A DNA stretch of 64,000 bases from Eutypa lata (taxonomy: Eukaryota > Ascomycota > Sordariomycetes > Xylariales > Diatrypaceae): contig JAKULF010000004.1 in NCBI GenBank assembly GCA_022661535.1, positions 4,960,001-5,024,000 of the forward strand, in the 5' to 3' direction. Under the pieces are notes generated by a model that had not been told where the DNA came from, did no database searches, and worked only from the letters and a program-made list of their open reading frames with translations. Position 1 is the stretch's first letter. Every line of letters begins with the position of its first letter. The translations under genes were made by a program, and so were the position numbers. Shown piece after piece: positions 21,846 to 32,711 of the stretch.

Positions 21846-24800
21846 ATGACTTTAGACAACCACCAGGACGAACTTCCCTCTATTTCAGTTTCCGGGGACA
21901 ATCCGAATTCGGGGCCCCGCGATTCAGTCCGTCCTGATCTATTAATACCTGCTACCTCCGGTCAATTTGCCGAGGACATCCACCAGAACCGGTACACCCT
22001 AGCCGGCCAAACCAGCATCGCCGCCTGTCGAATCCAGGGCGAGTACACGGCGGTGATCGGCCATTATGGCTTGACGCCTGCAGCGAATGTGCACCTACCA
22101 CCGGTTACTGGGGACCCAACGGTCCGCCTGTCAGGGGAGGTTGGTTCGATAGTAAAGCCGAATCCGCCCTCTGCGCATCACTCTCGTAGTAGAGCGTTGG
22201 CGCAGGAAAAGAGACCTTCCGTCGACGAGACTGACGGTGGAGGAGCAGCTGGTGGAGGAGGAAGAGGAAGAGGAGGGGTAGGAGTAGGAGGAGGAGGAGG
22301 AGGAAGCCAGCCTCCCTTCAAGAGACCGCGTCTTACGCCGCCTCACAACATAGACCTGAGCAATTTCTCTAAGCCTACCCTACCGCCTAAGTTTATAGAC
22401 GGTATGACGTCGCCGTTATTCTTCTCTAACAAGCAGAGACCCATCATGACACGCCCGTCTAGCTTTTCAGGCCTCGAAGCAGCGGGGACCATGTTAAATC
22501 GTGCACGGGATACTGCAGAGGTGACTACATTACGGCTCGCCCGAGGGACGGTTAGTTCGGCTAGTCCGGGGAGGTCTTCTAGTACTCCGGGTAGTTGGTC
22601 CTCGATTGAAGCCCTGACTTCGACCCGGAGTCCCGACACGCATGGTAACGGCTTACAAATACTTCAAGGCGTCGGCGTCCTCGAACTTCTGGAACGAGAC
22701 GACAGGCCTACGTTTGTTATCGATGGACTAAACTCGACCAACAGTACTATTGGGCCCTTCTCCATACTATGGGCCAATCCAGCTCTTCAAGTATCACCAT
22801 CCATTCGCCATCTCATTCTCGGAGACTTTCCAAACGATAACGATGCAAAAGAGGAATTCAATAACTTCAAGACGTGGGCAAGAAATTCGGGTAATCACCC
22901 TGAAGGACTTGACGTTTTTGTGCCGTCGTTCTATTATGGAGGATTCAACTGGACCTGCTCTACTCTGAGGAATCGTTTCCGATTCGTTAGCGCTAATACA
23001 AGTGCAGCATCCATTGCACGGACGTCCCCTGAACCCCTTTTGGAGCGAGAAGCTAGCATCGATTCCCGCACTCGGGAGCTTACGCCGAATAATCACCCGA
23101 AGACGCCTAGCGATACCGTCGTAGTCGACCGAGATTATTTTGGGAGTATTGATGAAATGGAAACGGAGGACCGCACTGTACACGAAATTAATAGCGACGG
23201 TGGAGAAAGCGAAATTTTGCCTCAAGATGTCGCATTCACCCCTGAGATCTTTTCGGCAGGCATGGAACAACCTTCATTTGATTGGACCCGGATTCCACTG
23301 TCTTCTGATCTGCCTGAACATATACATTTTGCGCGTACAGTCGATTGGGCATCTACACCCCTTGGACCTATTGAGCTTTGGCCATCTGAACTCCGTGCGA
23401 TGGCTAATATGGTCATGGGCAGTCCCCATCCAGCAGCGATGTATTGGGGTCCAGAGCTAACAACTATATACAATGAAGCGTATATCGTTATGGCAGGACA
23501 TAAGCATCCATCCCTCATGGGTCAGAGTTATAAGAATGCCTGGGGTGAAATCTGGCAGGACATTGAGCCTGTTTTTGATGGCGCGTGGGAGTCTGGTCAA
23601 GCTACTATGAAAAACGATGACCGCATCATAATTAACCGCAATGGCTTTCCTGAAGAAACGTACTTCTCTTGGTCTGTTGTGCCACTTGTAGGTGAAGATG
23701 GGTCCGTCGTCGGCTTATACAATCCGGCCTTCGAAAACACTCGGCGGAAGGTTGCTGAGCGTCGCATGCTTACTCTCCGTGAAGTTGGCGAAAAGACAGC
23801 CTTAGCACGCGAGGTCAAGAGCTTCTGGAAACAGGTCAGCAAAGGCTTGGAATATAATGAGGAGGATGTGCCCTTTAACTTGATTTACTCTGTCACTGAA
23901 GAGTCTGAGAGTGATGTCTCGTCGATGCATTCAGGAAGCCTGGCCAACCCGCCCCAACTATATCTTGAGACTTCTCTTGGGGTGCCCCAAGGACATCGTT
24001 GCTTAGTGACCTCATTAGACCTGAGGATAAGTAATGAAGGCTTTGCGCCCTACATGCGAGAGTCAATGTCTCAAGCTGGAGCTCCGGTTAGACTGTCAGT
24101 AGACGATGGAACCATGCCAAAAGATCTCATGGACGGGTTCGAAGGGATGGACCCTCCCTGCCGGTCGATCGTCATTTTCCCTATACATCCAACGACTGGC
24201 GGTGAGAGCGTGGTTGGTTTCGTGGTGATGGGTGTGAACCCTAGGAGACCCTTCGATGACGATTATAAGCTCTTCATCAACTTGTTATCAAGGCAGCTCG
24301 CTACCTCCTTGGCATCAGTTGTGCTCTTCGAAGAGGAGATTCGTCGCGGACAGAAGGCGGCTCGACTAGCAGCCTTAGACCGACAAAACTTGACGGAACA
24401 ATTACAAGAGCGCACTCTCGAAGTCAGAGAAAGCGAACTCAAATTCACGAGAATGGCCGAGTTTGCGCCAGTGGGCATGTTCATCGCTAACCATGAGGGT
24501 TTTATCACCTACTGCAACGACATGTGGTGGGAGATTACCAGGCATCCGCGGTCAGAAGACAGTGTCGATACTTGGATGAAGAGCGTGAACGAAGAAGACC
24601 GGGCCGCCCTGGACCAAGTTTGGCAAAGGTTGATCCGGGATAAGGTCGCAATTACGCATGAGTTTAGGTTCAAATGTTCCCGGCATTTTGGAGAGCACAT
24701 CATTGACACCTGGGTACTCATGAGCGCCTACCCGGAGAGGAGTGCCGGTGGCTGGATCAAAGGTATATTTGGGTGTTTGACAGACATATCACAACAGAAA

Positions 24801-26378
24801 CTTGCCGAACAGATCCAGACACATCGTCGCGAGGAAGCCGTTGAACTCAAGCGGCAACAAGAGAATTTCATCGATATCACAAGTCATGAGATGCGTAATC
24901 CACTCAGTGCCATTCTCCAATGTGCGGATGAGATATCAGGCCTTGTCTTGAAATACAAGGACTCAGATGAAGCGAAAACTCACAGTGAGCGTATGCATCT
25001 CATATTGGATTCAGCATTAGAGGCGGCAAATACGATTACGCTCTGCGCTAGCCACCAAAAGCGAATAGTAGATGATGTCCTCACGCTCTCGAAACTTGAC
25101 TCAAATCTCCTCTTGGTAACACCTGTTGATGTACAGCCATTAGCTGTAGTACAACGTGTTCTCAAGATGTTCGAAAGCGAACTAAACACAAACGGCATCG
25201 AGATGAAGTTTCAAGTAAAGAACCGCTATTTCGACATTGGAGTTGACTGGGCTAAGCTCGACCCTTCGCGCCTCCTACAAGTCCTCATCAACCTAATGAC
25301 CAACGCTATCAAGTTCACGCAGACTCGACCGAAGCGATCTATTACTGTCATCCTTGATGCTTCTCGTGATATATCCGAAGCCTCCGCTGCAGGAATCACC
25401 TACTTCCCAAAGGATCGTGCTGATAGAAACGATGTGACCGATAGTGCTGATTGGGGTGATGGGGACAAGATCAACCTTCATTTCTCTGTTCAAGATACTG
25501 GAAGGGGGCTTGATGAACATGAAAGGAAATTGTTATTCCAGCGCTTCTCACAGGCAACTCCTCGAACTCATGTTCAGTACGGCGGCTCAGGCCTGGGTCT
25601 GTTCATCTCCAGGATTCTAACCGAACTTCAGGGTGGGCAGATAGGTGTAACCTCACAGAAGGGAATTGGCAGCACCTTCTCCTTTTACATACAGAGCCGT
25701 AAAACAACCGCACCACCTCCCCACAATAGGACATTACCAACCGCGCCTCCGCTGACACGAGCACCTGGATCGTCGACAGTTATTGAAAATCGGCAACCGA
25801 AGTCTCTCAACTTACTTAGTCAGCCGACCAAGAACCCAACGCCTAAACCGCGATACGCTGATGGTCAACGTCTGTTCGATGTGCTCATCGTCGAGGACAA
25901 CCTGGTGAACCAAAAAGTACTGCAGAGGCAACTTCGTAATGTTGGAAATAATACCAAGGTCGCGAATCATGGAGGCGAGGCCTTAGATGTCCTGAAGGAC
26001 TCACGCTTTTGGACTGGAAATGAGGCGGAGGGCGATGACATATCAGTTATCCTCATGGATCTTGAAATGCCGGTCATGGACGGTATGACATGTGCTCGTA
26101 AAATCCGAGAGCTCGAACGGAATGGCATAATCGTCGGTCATATTCCGATTATCGCCGTCACGGCGTACGCTAGGCCTGAGCAAATCGAGGACGCAAAGGC
26201 TGCGGGAGTTGTAGGTCAACCTAGAATTACGTACCTTGGTGGTCATTCCCGGAATGCTAACAGTGAAATCTCATAGGATGACGTAATATCGAAACCATTC
26301 CGCATGCCCGAACTTATGCCTAGGATCGAACAGCTCGTGGATATGTTCGAGCCATATCCCGACCCCATGGCCATCTAA
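21846..26378 (+). CDS. Hybrid histidine kinase (PAS/GAF sensor, HisKA, HATPase, receiver)
   Basis: Two-component sensor kinase. Exon 1 is 21846-26210 and exon 2 is 26277-26378 (1488 aa). Residues 1-270 are low complexity with a Gly-rich run. A PAS-like part follows (about 280-390), then a PAS-type sensor (FARTVDWASTPLGPIELWP, about 495-650), a GAF-like region, and a second PAS (FAPVGMFIANHEGFITYCND). HisKA has phospho-acceptor H1014 in DITSHEMRNPLSAI; the ATPase lobe has NLMTNAIKFTQ, DTGRGL and GGSGLGLFIS; the receiver has VEDN, D1405 in LMDLEMPVMDG and, after splicing, DDVISKPF with its conserved Lys. It should autophosphorylate and relay to an HPt protein and response regulators. The signal is unknown and I do not assign a fungal HK class. 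The last intron cuts the receiver (see findings). Confidence 0.93.
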
Positions 26379-27326
26379 ATGACTTTGCACGAATAATGTT
26401 TTACCCTACTATCACCTACGAACTCTATACTGATAATGGCTCGATCATTCATGCGATTTCCTCTCTAATCTTTATAAAAGGCGTTCGAGATACTATGGTC
26501 GGGGATACTAAGGAGTCGGGATTTGGGAGCGGGAAAAAAAAAGAAGAGGGGAACACTGCTTCATCTAATTGTTTTTGGGAGGCGACGACATTCGTACATA
26601 GCTATGTATAGACTTCTGATGGAACAGACTGGCGGGGCTGTTGTGGTTTTTCTTGAAATTGTGCGCGCACCGACGTTCATTCCGGTGTTGCATTTGGTAT
26701 TGGGTCACCGGGTCCTCATGTCGAAGAAACATGCAGGCGCTAGCTACACTGTAGTGTGAAGTGTGAGAGGGAAGGGGAGAAAACACCCATCCTTCTTTTC
26801 TCGCATTTGTAGCGTAATACCAAAATTTGGCGATGGGAAGGGTTGGCAGACAGTCAGTCAGTGTCTCTGGCGCATTTTGAGGATAGACGACCACCACCAC
26901 AGACGAGCACACGCCATGAACCATAAAACCAACATGAATAAATAGTATGTTAATAGCTTAATGGCCAGTTTGTTTGTTCTTTTGCCACCACGTCCATTGT
27001 AATCCTGTGATTTACGCTTTGATTATTCATACACGTCTAGGGTGAGTATACTCTACGGCCCGATCCCTCGGGCCGGAGTAGTTGTATCTAGTACTAGAAC
27101 CATCCAGAAACCACCTCTTTCTGGAAACCCCGTTTTATAATACCTAGCAAAAAATGCCGGTACGGGATGCTCTTATGCAACCGTGGCCTCTGTAAAAGGT
27201 AAGATCATGGGAGCATTAATTTGTCCAAAGATGCACAAGGCGATATCGTCACTATAGCTAAGCAGACAAGATAGAGAGAAATACAATCCAACAAGACTCA
27301 GTCAGCCCTTGTCTAAGTAGTTGGCA
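26379..27326. other. Convergent intergenic region
   Basis: A 950-bp gap between the 3' ends of the hybrid kinase and RAD2. It should hold both 3' UTRs. No gene was recognised. The short frames here are not conserved-looking. Confidence 0.55.
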
Positions 27327-30300
27327 CTATGACGCCTTCCCTTTACCCTTTGCCGTGTCCCTCCTACTCGTAGCTTTAGCCTTCCCCTTGCCCTTGCCCT
27401 TGTCCTTCCCATTCCGTCGACCAGCGGTCGTCTTCTCCTGAACGCCATCTTCGTCTACAAAGTCGTCGTCATCATTAGCATCGTCCCTATTGCCATTACC
27501 ATCATCCGCTGCTTCTTCTCCTCCTCCTTCCTCCGCGATAACCCTATCAGAGATAGCACTATTATTCTTTTTCTTCTCCCGAAGTTTACTAACCGCCTCC
27601 GCCATCCGCTTACTCGTCTTCGGAGCCTTGCGCCTCGGCGCGTACGCCTCCCCCCCTCTTCCACCACCACCACCACCACCGCCACTAGCACTACCATTCG
27701 CAGTGCCCGGCTGCTGAGGTAGTCTCGCCCCAACTCCAACCCCGCCCTCAAAGTACCTCGTGATATTACTCTGGGTGCCCTCGACAGCCCGGCGGTTCAT
27801 ATCGCGCACGACGGGGACGAGGACGTCGTCGGTGCGCTCGCGCGACCAGCCGATCGTAGCCATGAGGAACTCGCGGAGGCCCTCGACGTCGGGGACGCCC
27901 CACTGGAAGGGCTCGGGCGAGGCGTCGACCTCGGGCCTCATGTAGGCGTCGTCGACGGCGGGGCTGGGGAAGCCCGTGGGGAGGAAGAGCTTCGCGGCCT
28001 GGGACCGGCGGAACTTGCGGCGGAAGGCCGAGGCGGCGTCCTCGGCGTGGTCGCGGGGCCGCCCGCGCAGCTGCACGTCGTCCCACCAGTCGCGGAAGCG
28101 CGCGAGCCCGTCGGGGCCCGGGAACTCGGAGAGGATCTCGACGGCGGTGACGGGGCCGACGCCGGGGAGGCCCTCGGCGTAGTCGGAGCCGAGGAGCTGG
28201 GCCAGGGCGGCGAGGCGGTCGCGCGACAGCGAGAGGTCCCGCTCGAGGTCCGAGAGCAGGTAGCACTCGACGAATTTGTTGCTGTTGAACATGTTCTTGT
28301 AGACGCGGGTGCCGCCGAAGAGGAACGTGTCCGAGTCGTCGGTGACGATGCCGTCGACGAGGCCGAGGCGCACGAGCTCGGCGCACTGCGCCTCCGCCTC
28401 CATGGGCGCCGTGACGTACGGGATCCCGAAGAGCCGCAGCAGCGCCTGGCACTCCGTCACCATGATCTGCGTCACCTCGTCCGCGTCCCGCCGGTCCTTC
28501 TTCTGCTGCGTCCGCAGCGCCTTCAGCTCCCGCTCGTACGCCTCCTGGTTCTCCCGCTCCGGCTTGTGGTTCAGCTGGCTGGCGAACCGCGCGTGCTCCG
28601 AGGCTTCCTCCGCCATCTGCGCGAGAAGTTCTTCTTCTTCCGGGTCGCTGAACTCGTCGTCGAAGGCGTCGGCACCGAATATGTCGTCGTTTTCATTCGC
28701 TGTTACTGCTACTGATGATTCGAGAGCCTCGAGAGCATGGGGTTGTTGAGGCGGTTCCGCCACTGGCTCGAATGTGGATTCTGGTGAGGGCTCGCGAGTC
28801 ACAGCCTTCTCGGTGGGCTTGTCCTCCGGCGGCTCCAGTATCTCAATCTCTTCGAAGTCCGGTTCCGGCGAGGAGTTTCTAGAGGCCACTTCAGGTCTTG
28901 TGATAGATTCATCGAGTGCTTGAGCTTCTGCAGCCACCTGCTCTTGCACGGCATCCGCATGCCGGGTATCCTCGACCTGGTTTTCATCATCAGGTACAGG
29001 AGGGCTGACCCTCGTCAAGGTAGCTGGAGACAACCGGGGAACATCCCGGGCCTCTTCCAAAGGGGTTGGTTTTTTTGGGGGTACAGCAGGTGCTGGTGGC
29101 GCATCAATAAATTCAACATCGCTCTCATCATCGGACGACTGGATCTCGATGATCGCCTCTTTACGCAGACGTGCTTCCTCTTGTAAAGCAGCCTCTCGGT
29201 CTGCTTCGTTTATTTCGATCTCGTTTTCTCGTTGCGCCTTCATCATTTCACGGATATCGGCATCTTCTTGGATCATCCAAGGAGGTAATGGTCGGGGCCC
29301 CTTATCTTCATCTTCATCTCTATCTTCATCTACGTCTCGTTCTCGTTCCCGTTCTCGTTCAAAGCCGCCAGCAAGCTCATCTTCGGACTGTGGCTCCAGA
29401 TGAGGGTCTTCAGCGGCAGCAGCCGGCTTATTCTCCCGCTTTTCAGGCTTCTTGGCAAATATGCTAGATTTCCAATCCAATTTCTCGAACGGTAATGGTC
29501 CCCCGAAAGGATTTTTGACATTGGGAACTGATGGGGCTAATTGTGGCCTTGGCGCAGAAGCTTTCTTCTTCTTTCTTGCCTTAGCCAAGGCAGATTGAAA
29601 GTCGTCGTCACTATCACTGTCTGCGTCGCGAGCTTTCCGCTTTGGCACCGCACGATTAGCTCGGTTGTTGACCATGTGGGCAATCATGCTACCAGTCGCA
29701 GAAGTGATTGGTCTAGATTGCTCTGCGGCTTTCTGGGTCCATTCAGGGGCGGGTACATCTTCAAATTCCGCCTCCTCTTCCTCTTCCTCACCACTTGGAG
29801 AGACAACTTCGTGTTGGGTTTTCAGCGATAAAGCAATGGCTCGGTTGATGTCCTCATCTTCATCATCGAGTAAATTCTGATCTGGATCTGGGTCGAACAG
29901 ATCATCAACAATCCTTGAAGCATCTTGTGGAACAAACAAGGAATCGTCATTCTCATCTTCCAACGCGACATCTACGCGATTGCGATGTGGAATGTATTCT
30001 CGGGCAGCACGAGGGCTGTTTTTTGGCAGCCGGTTGAGCCCTTCAATGGGAATATCCTCGAAATCACCGTCATCTTCTACTTCTTCTTCATCTTCTTCCT
30101 TAGCCTGATATTGGAAGTCAAGGGCATCAACATCGATAGGCTTGTGGATTTCTCCTCGGTCCTTTTCTTTACTCACGACGCCTAAGGCCCAACCGCCTTC
30201 GGCACCATCGTTCTTCACGAGAATATATTCGCGGTCTTTTTCACCTGCGACACGGCCATTTATACCCAATGTGAGATCTGTACCAGTCATGCCGGCTTCC

Positions 30301-31193
30301 TTCATCAACCGCTGAGTCAGATGGTTTCTCTCTTTCACTCTCTCAATCTGAAAGCGCGAGAAGGCCATTCGGTCTGGAAACATAGTATCCAATTGCTCCT
30401 TACTTAGTCCCATTCTCAGTCGGCTTCGTAATCTAGCAGCGTTCAGGATATTATAGCGATCGGCCGGTGGTAAACTTTTAAAGAACTCGCCTTCGAAATC
30501 GATCTTGCTAAAGTCGTATAAATTAATGTCTTCGCCACTGTTGAACTGGCGCGCATATTCTTCCAGCTCTTCAATGCTCATTATACGCGGATCTTCGGGT
30601 TTCCCCATATTCGCAATGTTGCTATCCAGCTCAGGTAGATGATAGGCGTCCTGCTTGTAGAAACGCCTACTTTTCTGGCGTTCCTTCTCGCTCATACCCA
30701 GCTCATCAACATATACCAATTTATCCACATCGGGCAGCTCTTCGAGAGCATCGTCATCTTCGGTCCGGTGTTGTATGCCCTGTTGTTGCTGCTGCTGCTC
30801 AAGCTCTAGCCTCTTGCGCCTCTTCTCACCCTCTTCTTCAGCCACGCGCTGCATCTGGACGGCGAGCAGCTTGCCGGCGGTGCGGACGGCATCCTCGCGG
30901 CGGCCTTCCCTCCTGCGCTTCCTCTTGGTGATGGTCTGGCGCTTCAGGGCGGGGGCGCCGCCATCGAAGACGAAGACGGGCTGGATGCCGAACCACAGCA
31001 GCTTACATATGCGGCGGAAGAAGCCGACGACGTGAGAGTTGCGCAGCGCGTTACCCTCCTTATCGCGCACGGCTTTCAGGAACTGGTAGATCCAGATGGA
31101 GGCGTCGACGGCTAGTCGCTTGCGGTTAAGGGTGGCGAGGTTGGTCGGGCGCGCGCAGGGCTGGATGACGGTCCAGAGGCCGTTGACACCCAT
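27327..31193 (-). CDS. rad2: DNA repair endonuclease Rad2/XPG
   Basis: Structure-specific flap endonuclease of nucleotide excision repair; it makes the 3' incision and works in the nucleus with TFIIH. One exon, 1288 aa, close to other filamentous-fungal Rad2 lengths. The N-domain starts MGVNGLWTVIQPCARP with D30 (LAVDAS) and D77 (FVFDGG). A long acidic spacer (about 130-880) carries several DEED-type stretches and a coiled, Lys/Glu-rich helix. The I-domain has APMEAEAQC (E932, E934) and TDDSDTF (D953, D955), with the same spacing as the yeast and human catalytic acids. The helix-two-turn-helix part is LLGSDYAEGLPGVGPVTAVE. QSNITRYF (1141-1148) fits a PCNA-binding PIP box. The C-terminus is a Gly-rich run then a KGKGKGKAKA-type basic tail, likely nuclear targeting. 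It shares a 554-bp upstream region with NAA38. Confidence 0.96.
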   Translation of the reverse strand: MGVNGLWTVIQPCARPTNLATLNRKRLAVDASIWIYQFLKAVRDKEGNALRNSHVVGFFRRICKLLWFGIQPVFVFDGGAPALKRQTITKRKRRREGRREDAVRTAGKLLAVQMQRVAEEEGEKRRKRLELEQQQQQQGIQHRTEDDDALEELPDVDKLVYVDELGMSEKERQKSRRFYKQDAYHLPELDSNIANMGKPEDPRIMSIEELEEYARQFNSGEDINLYDFSKIDFEGEFFKSLPPADRYNILNAARLRSRLRMGLSKEQLDTMFPDRMAFSRFQIERVKERNHLTQRLMKEAGMTGTDLTLGINGRVAGEKDREYILVKNDGAEGGWALGVVSKEKDRGEIHKPIDVDALDFQYQAKEEDEEEVEDDGDFEDIPIEGLNRLPKNSPRAAREYIPHRNRVDVALEDENDDSLFVPQDASRIVDDLFDPDPDQNLLDDEDEDINRAIALSLKTQHEVVSPSGEEEEEEAEFEDVPAPEWTQKAAEQSRPITSATGSMIAHMVNNRANRAVPKRKARDADSDSDDDFQSALAKARKKKKASAPRPQLAPSVPNVKNPFGGPLPFEKLDWKSSIFAKKPEKRENKPAAAAEDPHLEPQSEDELAGGFERERERERDVDEDRDEDEDKGPRPLPPWMIQEDADIREMMKAQRENEIEINEADREAALQEEARLRKEAIIEIQSSDDESDVEFIDAPPAPAVPPKKPTPLEEARDVPRLSPATLTRVSPPVPDDENQVEDTRHADAVQEQVAAEAQALDESITRPEVASRNSSPEPDFEEIEILEPPEDKPTEKAVTREPSPESTFEPVAEPPQQPHALEALESSVAVTANENDDIFGADAFDDEFSDPEEEELLAQMAEEASEHARFASQLNHKPERENQEAYERELKALRTQQKKDRRDADEVTQIMVTECQALLRLFGIPYVTAPMEAEAQCAELVRLGLVDGIVTDDSDTFLFGGTRVYKNMFNSNKFVECYLLSDLERDLSLSRDRLAALAQLLGSDYAEGLPGVGPVTAVEILSEFPGPDGLARFRDWWDDVQLRGRPRDHAEDAASAFRRKFRRSQAAKLFLPTGFPSPAVDDAYMRPEVDASPEPFQWGVPDVEGLREFLMATIGWSRERTDDVLVPVVRDMNRRAVEGTQSNITRYFEGGVGVGARLPQQPGTANGSASGGGGGGGGRGGEAYAPRRKAPKTSKRMAEAVSKLREKKKNNSAISDRVIAEEGGGEEAADDGNGNRDDANDDDDFVDEDGVQEKTTAGRRNGKDKGKGKGKAKATSRRDTAKGKGKAS

Positions 31194-31747
31194 GATAACG
31201 GTGACAAGGTGTACCTACTTTAGAATGAATCCGTATGTATAGTTCACTTTTGAAGCGCTCAAGGGAAATGATATTCGTCAATCATGGTGAGGGGAGCCTA
31301 GATGAGGCTCGAGTTCTGAAGTGTTTCTCGTCTGTTTTCGGACTTGAAGATAGGAATAGGATATTTGGTCTCACTGGTTGGAATTCTGCCTACACTACGT
31401 ACATGCCTTATTCCATCCCATCCATGACGATGATGATGACTCGACGCTAGTTAGAGCTAAGCAGTATGTAGCAGACGCGCTAAATCGCGTAACAGGGGGT
31501 TCAGCTTAGTGGTTGCAGTTGCAGTTGCCTATCGATAAGCACCAAATACTACCCCTCCAACCCTCCTAGCTCTTGTACAACTACCTACTTCATATCAACC
31601 TGTCTAAGAGACTCTGGAATCATGTGCTAAGCTAAACTATAACATACGGAATGGGAATGTAGGCAACTGCATGTATGCTTGATCCTCCGTTCTCAGCACA
31701 CGTTATCGATGTAATGTAACTCGCGATACTCATACCCTTTCTGAAGC
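31194..31747. promoter_or_regulatory. Divergent promoter region of RAD2 and NAA38
   Basis: The start codons of RAD2 (minus) and NAA38 (plus) are 554 bp apart with no gene between, so the region must serve both directions. A GTTGCAGTTGCAGTTGCC repeat lies near 31512 and short CCTACCTA runs are present. No TATA box stands out. Confidence 0.6.
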
Positions 31748-32189
31748 ATGGACCCGGCACAAGAGAAAGCTGAGGCAGAGGCCTTTCTCAAGAGCTTAGT
31801 CAACCGGACGCTACGAATTCATACCACGGACTCCCGCATGTTCGTAGGAACATTCAAGTGCACCGACCCTGTTAGTACTCCTTCCTGGTCTTATAAACCA
31901 TGTGAATTACGCGTATAATCCAGACGGGCTGACCCGGAAATCGTACATATAGAATAGCAATATTATCCTCTCCTTGACTCACGAATATCGACAACCATCG
32001 AAACAGAAGCTAGCAGAAGCGGCGGCGGCGGATCCAAACTCCGAGACAGCGACGGCCGACATGACCTCGAGATACCTGGGCCTGGTCGTCATTCCGGGGG
32101 AGCACATCGTCAAGATGGAGGTTGAGGAGTTCGTCAGCCAGCTTAAAAGTCGATCGTTCTTCGGGCGTAGGGAAGTCCATTTTGGATAG
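31748..32189 (+). CDS. NAA38: N-alpha-acetyltransferase NatC auxiliary subunit (LSM-domain protein)
   Basis: Small LSM-fold subunit of the NatC N-terminal acetyltransferase, acting on the ribosome in the cytosol. Exons 31748-31870 and 31953-32189 give 119 aa, joined in phase 0. Exon 1 has the Sm1 pattern (FLKSLVNRTLRIHTTDSRMF, then VGTFKCTDP). After the joint NSNIILSLTHEY completes Sm1, and YLGLVVIPGEHIVKMEVEEF is the Sm2 motif with the G-x-H-I-V form typical of NAA38/LSMD1 proteins. The insert between Sm1 and Sm2 is Ala/Glu-rich. The length and motif order fit this family better than a spliceosomal Lsm protein, which would have a G-x-x-I/V-x-x-I end motif and lacks the C-terminal VEEF. Confidence 0.85.
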
Positions 32190-32711
32190 GGGACACAGAG
32201 GAGGCGGGTTATGAGAAAGGAAAGATCGGTTCTTGGAGATCGGGATAACCACCTCTAGGAGCTAACATTTGGCTCTTGATGAAAGAAAGGCGTGCCGTGA
32301 GTGGTGATTCAATCATAGCATTATTATATGTTAGGAAGTGTTCTGCTCTCCAGTCCAACTGAGGCTAATCACTTTCTAGTCTATAAGTAGCTTGTTGAGG
32401 CGACCGTCAGCAATCCGATGGAAGGCGGAGAGAGAATCGAAAGATGGGGTTTACTGCATCAAGCCTTGGCTAGGTATGCACCTGGTACATCCTACTTCAG
32501 CCGGATCTGGTTGAATACTTTACGACGCGTGCTATAAAAAACAGTGAAAATACTGATAATAACACTTCTTTACCAAAGTTTACAAGTTACAAGTTTGAAT
32601 ACACGTGGACGAGCTCTGCTCACGCTATTATTGCGTCAGCTTTATACGAAGACCAATGTGCGCCCATCTTATCCGAGTCCTGTGTGCTTTATCCTCTGCC
32701 ACGCCCTGTCT
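32190..32711. other. Convergent intergenic region
   Basis: A 520-bp stretch between the 3' ends of NAA38 and the DUF7924-type gene. Nothing coding was recognised. Confidence 0.55.

Noticed and set aside
27766..28452. 228-aa minus-strand frame in another phase within RAD2
   Set aside because: Arg/Pro/Gly-rich out-of-phase shadow of the nuclease I-domain.
28047..28715. 222-aa plus-strand frame opposite RAD2
   Set aside because: It is the antisense of a G/C-rich conserved RAD2 exon, is built of Val/Glu/Arg/Ala repeats, and has no family resemblance.
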